A DNA stretch of 64,000 bases from Denitratimonas tolerans (GCF_037203605.1 NZ_JBBDHC010000013.1:1-64000), one strand, 5' to 3'. Shown: positions 18,611-28,059, counted from the stretch's first letter. The notes: generated from the sequence alone by a model not told the origin. A program made the numbers and translations.

Positions 18611-19081
18611 ATGAAGGCCCGCCTGATCGCGGTCGGCGAGGGCGCGCCCGGCTGGGTCACCGAGGGATTCTCCGAATACCGCAAGCGGCTCTCCCACTGG
18701 CTGCCGCTGGATCTGGTCGAAATCGCGCCGGGGCTGCGGGGCAAGGGCCGCGACCCGCGTCGCGCCATGCAGGACGAAGGCGCGCGCGTGCTGGCAGCGG
18801 TGCCCAAGGGCGCGCGCGTGGTGCTGCTCGATGGCGGCGGCCGCCCGCATTCCTCCGAAGACCTCGCCGCGCGGCTGGAACACTGGCGCGCGGGCGGACA
18901 GGACCTGGCCTTCCTGATCGGTGGCCCCGATGGCCACGCACCCGAAGTGCGGACGGCCGCGGCGGAGTCCTGGGCGCTGGGCCCCGCGACGTTGCCGCAC
19001 ATGCTGGTGCGGCTGATCGTGGCGGAGCAGCTCTATCGCGCGGCGAGCATCCTGGCCAATCACCCGTATCACCGGGGGTGA
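18611..19081 (+). CDS. rlmH: 23S rRNA pseudouridine(1915)-N3 methyltransferase RlmH
   Basis: 156 residues of the SPOUT methyltransferase family. The SAM-site motif FLIGGPDGH and the conserved C-terminus AEQLYRAASILANHPYHR are present. It methylates pseudouridine 1915 in helix 69 on assembled ribosomes. Its last codons form the left arm of a long inverted repeat (19051-19100). Confidence 0.95.
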   Translation: MKARLIAVGEGAPGWVTEGFSEYRKRLSHWLPLDLVEIAPGLRGKGRDPRRAMQDEGARVLAAVPKGARVVLLDGGGRPHSSEDLAARLEHWRAGGQDLAFLIGGPDGHAPEVRTAAAESWALGPATLPHMLVRLIVAEQLYRAASILANHPYHRG

Positions 19082-19100
19082 AGGCGGGTGATTGGCCAGG
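19051..19100. terminator. 15-bp perfect inverted repeat at the end of rlmH
   Basis: CCTGGCCAATCACCC (19051-19065) and GGGTGATTGGCCAGG (19086-19100) are exact reverse complements. The 20-base loop contains a second small hairpin (TCACC/GGTGA). The left arm lies inside rlmH, encoding the conserved LANHP; the right arm is after the stop. There is no T-run, so it is either a Rho-independent-like stop without a U-tract or a barrier between convergent rlmH and putA. Confidence 0.55.
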
Positions 19101-19152
19101 CAGCAAGCCGCCGCCGAGGCGGACGAAATCCCGCGCCCGCGCAGAAGCGCCC

Positions 19153-22100
19153 TCAATCCTCCAGCGTCAGCAGCGACGCATTGCCACCCGCCGCCGTCGT
19201 ATTGATCGTCAGCGTGCGCTCAGTGCAGAAGCGCGCGAGGTAGTGCGGTCCGCCGGCCTTGGGTCCGGTGCCCGAAAGCCCCTCGCCGCCGAACGGCTGC
19301 ACGCCCACCACCGCGCCGATCATGTTGCGGTTCACATAGCAGTTGCCGGCGCGCACGCCGCTGGAAATCTTCTGCACGGTCTCGTCGATGCGGCTGTGGA
19401 TGCCGAGTGTGAGGCCGTAGCCGGTGGCGTTGATGGCGTCGATCACCGCGTCGAGCTTTTCGGCGTCGTAACGGATCACGTGCAGCACCGGGCCGAAGAT
19501 TTCGCGCTGCAGGCGATCCAGCGAGTCGATCTCGTAGGCGCGCGGTGCGAAGAAGCTGCCGTGCTCCGTGTCCTCGCCGGGGGCCACGACGGCGATCGGG
19601 CGCGCCTCCGCGTCCATGCGCTCGGCGTGGGTGGTGAGCATGGCGAGCGCGTCGGCGTCGATGACCGGCCCCACGTCGGTGGAAAGCAGGCCCGGGTCAC
19701 CCACCTTCAGCTCCGCCATGGCCCCGGCGAGCATGGCGATGACCCTGTCGGCGATGTCGCGCTGCACGAACAGGATGCGGGTCGCCGAGCAGCGTTGCCC
19801 GGCCGAGCCGAACGCACCGGAGATGGTGTCCTTCACCAGCTGCTCGGGCAGTGATGAAGAGTCGGCGATCATCGCGTTCTGGCCGCCGGTTTCGGCGATC
19901 AGTACGCCGATCGCGGCATCGCGTGCCGCCAGCGCACGGTTGATGGCGCGGGCGGTCTGGGTGGAGCCGGTGAAGGCGACGCCCGCGACGCGCGCATCGG
20001 CCGTCAGCGCCGCGCCCACGGTGGCACCGTCGCCGGGTACGAACTGCAGCACATCGGCAGGCACGCCGGCTTCGTGCAGCAGGCGGGTCATGTGGTAGCC
20101 GACCAGGTTGGTCTGCTCGGCCGGTTTGGCGATCACGGCGTTGCCGGCGACCAGGGCCGCGGCGATCTGGCCGGTGAAGATGGCCAGCGGGAAATTCCAC
20201 GGGCTGATGCATACGAACACGCCGCGCCCGTGCAGGAAGAGCTGGTTGGATTCGCCCGTGGGGCCGGGAAGCGTCGTACCCTGCGCCAGCATCTGGCGCG
20301 CCTGCTGGGCGTAATAGCGCAGGAAGTCCACCGCCTCGCGCACTTCGGCCACGCCGTCGGCCAGCGTCTTGCCGGCTTCCTTGGTGCACAGCGCCATGAA
20401 CTGCGGCATCCGCGCCTGCAGCAGGTCGGCCGCATGTTCGAGGATCTTGGCGCGGGAGCTTGCGGGCATCGCGTCCCACGCAGGCTGTGCCGCCACGGCA
20501 TTGGCCAGGGCGCGTTCGATGGTGGCCGCATCGGCGGCCTGCCAGGTGCCGACCTGCTCGCGGCGGTCGGCCGGATTGGTCACCTCCTGCAGCGGCGCGG
20601 ACGACTGTGCGCCAGGCACCAGCGGCGTGGCCGCCCAGGGCTGCACGGCGGCATTGATCTGCTCGGCAAGGCGCGCGAGGTCGTCATCGTTGGCGAGATT
20701 GACGCCCATGGAGTTCTTCCTTGTTTCGCCGTAGAGGTCGGCGGGCTGCGGGATGTGGGGATGGGGTTTGAAGTCGAAGCCGGCGACGGTGGCGACCGGA
20801 TCGGCCACGAGATCGGCCGGAGCGACCGCCGGATCGGTGATGCGGTTGACGAAGCTGGAGTTGGCCCCGTTCTCCAGCAGGCGCCGCACGAGGTAAGGCA
20901 GGAGGTCTTCGTGGCTTCCCACCGGCGCATACACGCGGCAGGGCGTGTCCAGCGCGTTGGGCGAGACGACTTCGTCGTGCAGGTCCTGACCCATGCCGTG
21001 CAGGCGCTGGAACTCGTACTGGCACACCTCGCCACCGCCGCTTCTGCCCAGCGCCAGGCGCGCGTACTCGTTGACCGCAGCGATGGTCTGGGCGTTGTGG
21101 CTGGCGAACATCGGGTAGAGCGCGTCGGTCGCGCCCAGCATCTTGCGCGCGCAGGCCAGATAGCTCACGTCGGTGTTGGGCTTGCGGGTGAACACCGGAT
21201 AGCCGACATGGCCGTCGACCTGGGCGCGCTTGACCTCCGAATCCCAGTACGCCCCCTTGACCAGGCGCACCGGGATGCGGCGGCCCACCCGGCGCGCCAG
21301 CGCGATCAGCCAGTCGATCGCGGCCGGCGCGCGCTTCTGGTAGGCCTGCACCGCAAGGCCGAGGCCTTCCCAGCCGGAGATCGACGGGTCGGTGTAGACC
21401 TTTTCGATCAGCTCCAGGCTCAACTCCAGGCGGTCGGCTTCCTCCGCATCGATGGTGTAGCCGATGCCCTTGAGCCGCGCCAACCGCGCCAGCTCGAGCA
21501 CGCGCGGTGCCAGTTCGGCCATGACACGCGCGCGCTTGGCCACCTCGTAGCGCGGGTGCAGGGCCGAGAGCTTGATCGAGATGCTCGGCGCGGCGAACAC
21601 GCTGGTGCCCACGAAGCTGCCGTTGGGGCCGCTGCTGCCGATCGCTTCGATCGCATGGCGGTAGGCCTCGAAGTAGCGGTCGGCGTCGGCTTGGGTGAGC
21701 GCGGCTTCGCCCAGCATGTCGTAGGAATGGCGATAGGCGACGTTGTCCTTGCGGCGCGAGCGCTTGAGTGCCTCGTCGATGGTGCGTCCCATGACGAACT
21801 GGTGGCCCATGATGCGCATGGCCTGGCGCACGGCCAGGCGGATCATCGGCTCGCCCGCGCGCCCGACCAGGCGGCGCAGCGCCTCGCCGAAGCTGCGGCG
21901 GGTATCGTCGCCCAGAGCGACCAGTCGGCCGGTGAGCATCAGGCCCCAGGTCGAGGCGTTGACCAGCACCGAATCGCTGCGCCCCAGGTGCGTCTCCCAG
22001 TTCGCCTCGCCCAGCTTGTCGCGGATCAGGCGATCCGCGGTCTCCTGATCGGGGATGCGCAGCAGCGCCTCGGCCACGCACATCAGCAGCACACCTTCCT

Positions 22101-22341
22101 CGCTGGAAAGGTCGTACTCGCGCATGAAGGCTTCGATCGCGCCCTGGTCCTCGGCCTTTTCGCGCACTCGCACCACCAGGCGTTCGGCAGTGCTCTGGAT
22201 AGCGGTCTGGGTTGCCGCATCCACCCGCGCCTTGTCCAGCAGCGCGGCCAGGTGGGCCCCTTCATCGATGGCGTAAAGCGGGGTCAGGGCGGCCAGCGGC
22301 GTATCGCGCCTCGGCAGCTCGGGGCTGAGTATGGGTTTCAC
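19153..22341 (-). CDS. putA: Bifunctional proline dehydrogenase / P5C dehydrogenase PutA
   Basis: 1062 residues from GTG 22341, preceded by GGAG. It oxidises proline to glutamate using FAD and then NAD+. The proline dehydrogenase barrel (about residues 60-480) includes LVKGAYWDSE, FASHNAQT and the loop YEFQRLHGMG. The aldehyde dehydrogenase half (about 530-1040) contains ETGGQNAMIADSS and the catalytic cysteine in GSAGQRCSATR. The N-terminal ribbon-helix-helix repressor domain of E. coli PutA is missing, so this is a short, non-autoregulating form. It is divergent from the response-regulator gene at 22520. Confidence 0.96.
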   Translation of the reverse strand: MKPILSPELPRRDTPLAALTPLYAIDEGAHLAALLDKARVDAATQTAIQSTAERLVVRVREKAEDQGAIEAFMREYDLSSEEGVLLMCVAEALLRIPDQETADRLIRDKLGEANWETHLGRSDSVLVNASTWGLMLTGRLVALGDDTRRSFGEALRRLVGRAGEPMIRLAVRQAMRIMGHQFVMGRTIDEALKRSRRKDNVAYRHSYDMLGEAALTQADADRYFEAYRHAIEAIGSSGPNGSFVGTSVFAAPSISIKLSALHPRYEVAKRARVMAELAPRVLELARLARLKGIGYTIDAEEADRLELSLELIEKVYTDPSISGWEGLGLAVQAYQKRAPAAIDWLIALARRVGRRIPVRLVKGAYWDSEVKRAQVDGHVGYPVFTRKPNTDVSYLACARKMLGATDALYPMFASHNAQTIAAVNEYARLALGRSGGGEVCQYEFQRLHGMGQDLHDEVVSPNALDTPCRVYAPVGSHEDLLPYLVRRLLENGANSSFVNRITDPAVAPADLVADPVATVAGFDFKPHPHIPQPADLYGETRKNSMGVNLANDDDLARLAEQINAAVQPWAATPLVPGAQSSAPLQEVTNPADRREQVGTWQAADAATIERALANAVAAQPAWDAMPASSRAKILEHAADLLQARMPQFMALCTKEAGKTLADGVAEVREAVDFLRYYAQQARQMLAQGTTLPGPTGESNQLFLHGRGVFVCISPWNFPLAIFTGQIAAALVAGNAVIAKPAEQTNLVGYHMTRLLHEAGVPADVLQFVPGDGATVGAALTADARVAGVAFTGSTQTARAINRALAARDAAIGVLIAETGGQNAMIADSSSLPEQLVKDTISGAFGSAGQRCSATRILFVQRDIADRVIAMLAGAMAELKVGDPGLLSTDVGPVIDADALAMLTTHAERMDAEARPIAVVAPGEDTEHGSFFAPRAYEIDSLDRLQREIFGPVLHVIRYDAEKLDAVIDAINATGYGLTLGIHSRIDETVQKISSGVRAGNCYVNRNMIGAVVGVQPFGGEGLSGTGPKAGGPHYLARFCTERTLTINTTAAGGNASLLTLED

Positions 22342-22519
22342 GGTGCTCTCCGGCAGGAAGGGTGCGCGCAGCCCGCACATTTTAGTCCACGCGGACCGCG
22401 GCGCGGGACCGGTGCAATGGCATGGACATTGCGCTCTGCCCACGCGTGCACGGATCACCCCGATGGGTCATGCTTGGGCCTCGGGCAAGGGGTGCCCGCG
22501 CCGCGTTGCCGATCCATCG

Positions 22520-23197
22520 ATGACCACGATCCTGATTGCCGACGATCACCCGCTGTTTCGCGATGCGATGCGCCGCGCCGTGCTGCAGGTGCTGCCCGAT
22601 GCGCGGCTGCTGGAGGCCGACCGCGTCGCGGCGCTGGTCGAACTGGCGGAGGAGCATCCGGCCTCGGATCTGGTCCTGCTCGACCTCAACATGCCCGGCG
22701 CACACGGCTTCAGTGCGCTGGCACACATCCGCGCCACCTTCCCCGCGCTGCCGGTGGTCGTGGTTTCCGCGCGCGAGGAGCCGGCCCTGATGCGCCGCGC
22801 GATCGGGCACGGCGCGGTCGGCTTCATTCCCAAATCCGCCACCATCGACACCATCGGGGAGGCGCTCCACGCGGTGCTCGAAGGCGATACCTGGCTGCCG
22901 CCAGGCGTTGCCGCCAATGGTGCGCTCGATCCGGAGGAAGAAGACCTTGCGCGACGGGTCGCCGATCTCACTCCGCAGCAGTACCGCGTGCTGGCAATGG
23001 TTTGCAATGGGCTGCTCAACAAGCAGATCGCCTGGGAGCTGGAAGTTTCCGAGGCCACGATCAAGGCGCACATGACGGCGATCCTGCGCAAGCTCGGCGC
23101 GCACTCCCGCACCCAGGCCGTGCTGCTGGCCGGTCGCCTGACGCTCGATGGACGCAGCCTGCCGCCACCGTCCGACGAAGACGACGCGTCAGCCTGA
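22520..23197 (+). CDS. LuxR-family response regulator, CrbR/ErdR-like
   Basis: 225 residues. The receiver domain starts TTILIADDHPLFRDAM, with the phosphoacceptor Asp in LVLLDLNMPG and Lys in GFIPKSA. The C-terminal NarL/LuxR helix-turn-helix is LTPQQYRVLAMVCNGLLNKQ, followed by VSEATIKAHMTAILRKLG. Its stop overlaps by 9 bp the stop of the convergent SLC5-type sensor kinase. That pairing matches CrbS/CrbR of Vibrio and MxtR/ErdR of Pseudomonas, which control acetate use. Divergence from putA suggests it may also act on proline catabolism; this is inference. Confidence 0.85.
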   Translation: MTTILIADDHPLFRDAMRRAVLQVLPDARLLEADRVAALVELAEEHPASDLVLLDLNMPGAHGFSALAHIRATFPALPVVVVSAREEPALMRRAIGHGAVGFIPKSATIDTIGEALHAVLEGDTWLPPGVAANGALDPEEEDLARRVADLTPQQYRVLAMVCNGLLNKQIAWELEVSEATIKAHMTAILRKLGAHSRTQAVLLAGRLTLDGRSLPPPSDEDDASA

Positions 23198-26100
23198 TCC
23201 GCTGTCGCCAACCGGGCGACGCCGCGCCAGCGCGGCGATCAGCGCGCGCAGCGCCGCCGGACGCACCGGCTTCTGCAGCACGGGATAGCCCGCGCTGCGC
23301 GCGCGCAGCGCCAGGCCCTCGCTGCTGTCGGCGGTGATGAGCGCGCCGGGAACCGAGCGCCCGCCGGCCTCGCGCTGCAGGATGTCGAGCGCGGCCAGGC
23401 CATCGAGCGCCTCGCCCAGGTGGAAATCGATGAGGATGAGATCCGGCCGCGCCTCGCGCACGCGGCCCAGCGCGGATTCCAGCCCGGTCGCGGTCGCCAC
23501 CCGCACGCCCCAGCGTTCCAGGAGCGCCACCGTGCCCTCCAGGATCGCCGGATCGTTGTCCACGCAGAGCACGCGCAGCCCGGCGACGTCGCGCGCCGGC
23601 TCGGCGGCGGGCTCGGCGACGGGTTGCGGTGGCGCCTCGGCAATCGGCACCTCCAGCCCGAACACGCTGCCCCGGCCCAGGCGCGAGGTGACGAAGAGGC
23701 GGTGCCCGAGCATGTGCGCGATGCGGTCGCAGATCGACAGCCCCAGACCGAGCCCCTGTTCGCCCCAGGGCGAGGGCTGGTCGAGCCGCTCGAACTCGTC
23801 GAAGATCGAACGCACGTGTTCGGGCGCGATGCCCGGCCCGGTGTCCCACACCTGCCACTGCGCGTGGTTCCCGCGGCGGCGCAGCGACAGCAGCACGCCG
23901 CCGTGGCGGGTGTAGCGCAGCGCGTTGGCGAGGAAGTTCTGCAGGATGCGCCGCAGCAGCCGGCGATCGCTGTGCAGCCACAGGTCCTGCGCATGCACCC
24001 GCAGCTCCAGCCCGCGCGCGGCGGCGAGCGGGGCGAACTGCTCGTGCAGCGACTGGCTCAGTCGCAGCGCCGATACCGCGGAGAGTTCCGGCCGCAGCGC
24101 GCCGCTGTCCAGGCGCGAGATTTCCAGCAGGCTTTCGAGCAGATCCTCGGCGTTCTTGAGCGCACTGTCGATGCGATCGACCATCTGTCGCGCATCCGCG
24201 GCATCGGCGGGCGCTTCCATCAGCGCGGCACTGAACAGGCGCGCGGCGTTGAGCGGCTGCAGGAGGTCGTGGCTGGCACCGGCCAGGAATCTCGTCTTGC
24301 TCAGGTTCGCGACCTCGGCCTCCAGCTTGGCCGCGCGCTGCGCCTCGACCGCTTCGCTCAGCTCGCCGGTGCGCTCGCGCACCCGCAGCTCAAGGGTCTC
24401 GTTGGCCTCGATCAGCGCGTGTTCCACGCGCTTGTAGTCGGTCACGTCGGTGTAGGTGGTGACGTAGCCGCCGCCCGGCATGGCGCGCCCGCGCATCTCG
24501 TATACGCTGCCGTCGCTGCGCACCCGCTCGAACACATAGGGCGATCCCTGTCGCATGAAGGCGATGCGCTTTTCGACCTGTGCCTCCACCTCGCCCGGCC
24601 CGCAGCCGCCGCGTTCGGCGTTCCAGCGGATCAGCTCGGCCACCGGTCGGCCCACGTACACGGTACCGTCCGGATAGTCGAACATTTCCATGTAGCGCCG
24701 GTTCCACGCCACCAGGCGCATGTCGGCGTCGATCACGCTGATGCCCTGGGAGATGTTCTCCAGCGTGGCGGCGAGCAGGGCGCGGTTGAAGCGCAGCTCC
24801 TGCGAGGTTTCGTCCAGCAGCGCCACCACCTCGCCCAGATCCATGCCGGTGCCGCGCAGCGCCGTGGTCAGCATGCGGCGCGCGGTGGCAGCGCCGATCG
24901 AGGCCGACAGGAGGCGTTCGGTGTGCTGCAGCAGGCTGCGATCGGCGGCATCACCCGGCGCGAGATCGCGCCCGCTCTGCTCGCGGTAATCGGCAAACGC
25001 GCGCTCCACCGCGCGCGCACCGACGATGCGCTCGACAATGGTGCGCAGATCCGCCACCGAGATGCGCCCGCGCCACTCGCCCTCGGCGCTGGCCGGGCGC
25101 TGCGTCCAGGGTTCGACGAACGGCAGCGCGCGCAGGCGATCCTGCACCGCGGGCCGGTAGCGCAGGCTCAGGAAGACGAAGCCGGCGATGTTGAACAGCA
25201 GCGACCAGAACACGCCGTGCGTGAGCGGATCCCAGCCCGACAGGCCGAACAGCGCATTGGGCCGCAGCAGGGCGAGCCCGAAGACACCCTCGCTGATCCA
25301 GCGCGGTTCCAGGCCGACGGAGGCGGCCACGGTCGGCAGCAGCAGCGTGTACATCCAGATCAGGAAGCCGGCGACGAGGCCGGCGTAGGCACCGGCCCGG
25401 CTGGCACCGTGCCAGTACAGCCCGCCGATGATGGCCGGCGCGAACTGCGCCACGGCGGCAAAGGCCAGCAGGCCGATTTGCGCCAGCCCCTCCTGGTCCA
25501 CGGTGACCCGGTAATAGACATAGGCCGCCATCGCCAGCGCCACGATGGCGGCGCGGCGGATGCCGAGCACGACGCGTGACAGATCCCGCGCAGGATGCGC
25601 GTCGACCCAGCGCAGGCGCAGCGCCAGCGGCATGATCAATTCGTTGGAAACCATCGTCGCCAGCGCCACGGTCGCCACGATCACCATGCCGGTGGCGGCG
25701 GAAAACCCGCCCAGAAAGGCCACCAGCGCGAGCGCGTCCTGACCGTGCGCGAGCGGCAGCATCAGCACGTAGGTATCCGGGTCCACCGACGAGCCGCCGA
25801 AGGCGCTGATGCCGGCCAGCGCGATCGGCACGACCAGCAGGCTGATGATCGCCAGATACGCCGGGAACAGCCAGCGCGCCCGCTTCACGTCCCCGGGATC
25901 CTCGCATTCCACCACGCCCACCTGGAACTGACGCGGCAGGCAGATGATCGCGAGAAAGGCCAGCAGCAGCTGCGAAAGGAAACCCGGCGGCAGGGCGGTG
26001 CTGCCCAGCGCCGAGGCCTGGAAGCGGGCGAGGAAGCCATCGGAAACCTGCGCCCAGGCAAACAGCCCGACCGCGACGAAGGCCAGCAGCTTGACCAGGG

Positions 26101-26692
26101 ATTCCAGCGCCACCGCCAGCATCAGCCCGTGGTGGTGCTCGGTGGCATCGATCTGGCGGGTTCCGAACAGGATGGAAAAGACGGCCAACAGCGCCGCCAG
26201 GTAGAACGCCGGCTCGCGCAGCGGTGCCGGCGGGCCGCGGTGGCCCAGGCCGCTCAGAACCTCGATGCTCATCGCGCCGGCCTTGAACTGCAGCGCGAGG
26301 TAAGGCACCGCGGCGATCAGCGCGACGATCGTGACCAGCGCCGCCAGGCCCTGCGACTTGCCGTAGCGCGAACCCACGAAATCCGCGATCGAGGTGATGT
26401 TCTGCTCGTGCGTCACCTGCACCAGGCGCTGCAGCAGCCCCAGCCCGAAGGCGAAAATCAGGATGGGCCCGAGGTAGATCGGGAGGAAGCCCCAGCCGGA
26501 AGACGCCGCCGTGCCGACGGCGCCATAGAAGGTCCAGGAAGAGCAGTACACCGCCAGCGCCAGGCTGTAGATGATCGGCCGCAGCGGCGTGCGCTCGGGA
26601 TACAGCGGTCGCCGGTCGCCGAAGTAGGCCACCGCGAACAGCAGCGCGACATAGCCCAGCGATACCGCCAGCAGAACCCAGCCTGCGACCAT
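23189..26692 (-). CDS. SLC5-type hybrid sensor histidine kinase, CrbS/CbrA-like
   Basis: 1167 residues. The N-terminal half is a sodium:solute symporter-like domain with about 13 helices (YCSSWTFYGAVGTAASSGWG is a typical start). A PAS domain follows (about residues 640-760, ISQGISVIDADMRLVAWNRRY). The kinase has an H-box GASHDLLQPLNAARLF and ATPase motifs DTGPGIAPEH and GEQGLGLGLSICDRIA. A C-terminal receiver domain carries Asp in LILIDFHLG. Members sense nutrient flux or cell energy state through the transporter-like domain. It converges with the CrbR-like gene. Substrate unknown; the proximity to putA makes proline a candidate. Confidence 0.88.
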   Translation of the reverse strand: MVAGWVLLAVSLGYVALLFAVAYFGDRRPLYPERTPLRPIIYSLALAVYCSSWTFYGAVGTAASSGWGFLPIYLGPILIFAFGLGLLQRLVQVTHEQNITSIADFVGSRYGKSQGLAALVTIVALIAAVPYLALQFKAGAMSIEVLSGLGHRGPPAPLREPAFYLAALLAVFSILFGTRQIDATEHHHGLMLAVALESLVKLLAFVAVGLFAWAQVSDGFLARFQASALGSTALPPGFLSQLLLAFLAIICLPRQFQVGVVECEDPGDVKRARWLFPAYLAIISLLVVPIALAGISAFGGSSVDPDTYVLMLPLAHGQDALALVAFLGGFSAATGMVIVATVALATMVSNELIMPLALRLRWVDAHPARDLSRVVLGIRRAAIVALAMAAYVYYRVTVDQEGLAQIGLLAFAAVAQFAPAIIGGLYWHGASRAGAYAGLVAGFLIWMYTLLLPTVAASVGLEPRWISEGVFGLALLRPNALFGLSGWDPLTHGVFWSLLFNIAGFVFLSLRYRPAVQDRLRALPFVEPWTQRPASAEGEWRGRISVADLRTIVERIVGARAVERAFADYREQSGRDLAPGDAADRSLLQHTERLLSASIGAATARRMLTTALRGTGMDLGEVVALLDETSQELRFNRALLAATLENISQGISVIDADMRLVAWNRRYMEMFDYPDGTVYVGRPVAELIRWNAERGGCGPGEVEAQVEKRIAFMRQGSPYVFERVRSDGSVYEMRGRAMPGGGYVTTYTDVTDYKRVEHALIEANETLELRVRERTGELSEAVEAQRAAKLEAEVANLSKTRFLAGASHDLLQPLNAARLFSAALMEAPADAADARQMVDRIDSALKNAEDLLESLLEISRLDSGALRPELSAVSALRLSQSLHEQFAPLAAARGLELRVHAQDLWLHSDRRLLRRILQNFLANALRYTRHGGVLLSLRRRGNHAQWQVWDTGPGIAPEHVRSIFDEFERLDQPSPWGEQGLGLGLSICDRIAHMLGHRLFVTSRLGRGSVFGLEVPIAEAPPQPVAEPAAEPARDVAGLRVLCVDNDPAILEGTVALLERWGVRVATATGLESALGRVREARPDLILIDFHLGEALDGLAALDILQREAGGRSVPGALITADSSEGLALRARSAGYPVLQKPVRPAALRALIAALARRRPVGDSGSG

Positions 26693-26839
26693 CGACTCCC
26701 GCCCTTCATCGCGCCGGACTGCGCCGGCTCTGCCCGCATCCTACGGGAATGCCGCGCGGCAGGCTTCGCACGGGACGTCGGCGCGACCGCGCGCGGTCGC
26801 CGGGCAGGCGCGTGCCGCACCGCCTTCGCGCGGCATCGC

Positions 26840-26868
26840 TTGGCGAACGGCTTGAACTGCCGTATCAT
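26840..26868 (+). promoter_or_regulatory. Predicted promoter P1 of rplM
   Basis: TTGGCG (26840-26845), a 17-bp spacer, then TATCAT (26863-26868). It lies 170 bp before rplM in the divergent region. Confidence 0.5.
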
Positions 26869-26953
26869 GGCCGGCCCGGTCGCCGCGAACAGCGTGCCAG
26901 GCCGGATTCCTCGCCGGGGCGCATGCCTCTGGCCGGCCACGAATCTCCGGAAT

Positions 26954-26982
26954 GTTGCGCGGGTCTCGTCGATCCCGTATCA
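26954..26982 (+). promoter_or_regulatory. Predicted promoter P2 of rplM
   Basis: TTGCGC (26954-26959), a 17-bp spacer, then TATCAT (26977-26982), the same -10 as P1. It ends 58 bp before the rplM start, a normal distance for a ribosomal-protein leader. Confidence 0.6.
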
Positions 26983-27040
26983 TTCCGCGTCTTTCGTCTT
27001 GCCTTTTCAGCAAGCCAACCGTTTTTTTCGAGTAGCTGTC

Positions 27041-27469
27041 ATGAAGACCTTCAGCGCCAAGCCCGAGACCGTCAAGCGCGACTGGTACGTGGTCGACGCC
27101 AGCGGCAAGACGCTGGGCCGCCTGTGCTCCGAGCTCGCTACCCGCCTGCGCGGCAAGCACAAGCCCGTCTATACCCCGCACGTGGACACCGGTGACTATC
27201 TGGTCGTCATCAATGCCGAGAAGATCCACACCACCGGCAACAAGGTGCAGGACAAGAAGTATCACCGCTTCACCGGCCATATCGGCAACCTCAAGACCGA
27301 GACCCTCGGCCAGGCGCTGGATCGCCACCCCGAGCGCGTCATCGAGATCGGCGTGAAGGGCATGCTGCCGAAGAACACGCTGGGCCGCGAGATGTTCCGC
27401 AAGCTCAAGGTCTATGCCGGTCCGAATCATCCGCACACCGCCCAGCAGCCGCAAGTGCTGGACATCTGA
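27041..27469 (+). CDS. rplM: 50S ribosomal protein L13
   Basis: 142 residues, the standard bacterial length. Family segments include RDWYVVDASGKTLGRL, HKPVYTPHVDTGDYLVVINA, and MLPKNTLGREMFRKLKVY. It is cotranscribed with rpsI 10 bp downstream, the universal rplM-rpsI order. Confidence 0.98.
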   Translation: MKTFSAKPETVKRDWYVVDASGKTLGRLCSELATRLRGKHKPVYTPHVDTGDYLVVINAEKIHTTGNKVQDKKYHRFTGHIGNLKTETLGQALDRHPERVIEIGVKGMLPKNTLGREMFRKLKVYAGPNHPHTAQQPQVLDI

Positions 27470-27479
27470 GTAGACGCCC

Positions 27480-27872
27480 ATGGCAATCCAGCAGAACTAC
27501 GGCACCGGCCGTCGCAAGTCCTCCACCGCCCGCGTGTTCCTGCGCCCGGGTTCCGGCGTGATCACGATCAACCATCGTTCGATCGAGCAGTTCTTCGGCC
27601 GCGAGACCGCGCGCATGATCGTTCGCCAGCCGCTTGAGCTGACCCGGATGAACGACAAGTTCGACGTGCTGGTCACGGTGGAAGGTGGCGGCATCACCGG
27701 CCAGGCCGGTGCGATCCGACTGGGCCTTGCCCGCGCGCTGGTCGAGTACGACGAGAACCTCAAAGGCGACCTGCGCCGCGCCGGGTTCATGACCCGCGAC
27801 GCCCGCGAAGTGGAGCGCAAGAAGGTCGGCCTGCACAAGGCACGTCGCGCCACGCAGTTCTCCAAGCGCTGA
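27480..27872 (+). CDS. rpsI: 30S ribosomal protein S9
   Basis: 130 residues. The start YGTGRRKSSTARVFLRPG and the C-terminus KARRATQFSKR, which reaches the P-site tRNA, are typical. tRNA-Gln begins 23 bp after the stop and is probably on the same transcript. Confidence 0.98.
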   Translation: MAIQQNYGTGRRKSSTARVFLRPGSGVITINHRSIEQFFGRETARMIVRQPLELTRMNDKFDVLVTVEGGGITGQAGAIRLGLARALVEYDENLKGDLRRAGFMTRDAREVERKKVGLHKARRATQFSKR

Positions 27873-27895
27873 TATCGGCGCACAGTCGAGCTTCT

Positions 27896-27970
27896 AGCCC
27901 CGTCGCCAAGCGGTAAGGCACCTGACTCTGACTCAGGCATTCGGTGGTTCGAATCCATCCGGGGCTGCCA
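27896..27970 (+). tRNA. tRNA-Gln (anticodon CTG)
   Basis: A full cloverleaf can be folded. Acceptor arms AGCCCCG and CGGGGCT pair over 7 bp. The anticodon stem CCTGA/TCAGG encloses loop CTCTGAC with anticodon CTG. The T-arm is GGTGG-TTCGAAT-CCATC. The CCA end is encoded. It reads CAG codons. Confidence 0.97.
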
Positions 27971-27974
27971 CACG

Positions 27975-28004
27975 AAAAGACCCGCCGCAAGGCGGGTCTT
28001 TTTT
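27975..28004. terminator. Bidirectional intrinsic terminator (rpsI-tRNA-Gln / bioH)
   Basis: AAAAGACCCGCC (27975-27986) and GGCGGGTCTTTT (27991-28002) pair around a GCAA loop and continue into more T. An A-run on the left gives a U-tract for the opposite strand too, so it can end both the tRNA transcript and the convergent bioFH transcript. Confidence 0.92.
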
Positions 28005-28059
28005 GTGCGCGGTATCGGGCTGCCCCGCCGCCGCACGTCCGAACAAGGACGGCGTGGAT

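Larger units (their letters stand above)
26693..27040 (+). promoter_or_regulatory. 348-bp regulatory region upstream of rplM-rpsI
   Basis: No gene is visible here. Two tandem sigma-70 type promoters read toward rplM (26840-26868 and 26954-26982; listed separately). The last 60 bases are a T-rich leader without a strong ribosome site. Confidence 0.6.

Noticed and set aside
20074..23337. Long plus-strand open frame across putA and the response regulator
   Set aside because: It is antisense to clearly conserved putA and has no domain pattern.
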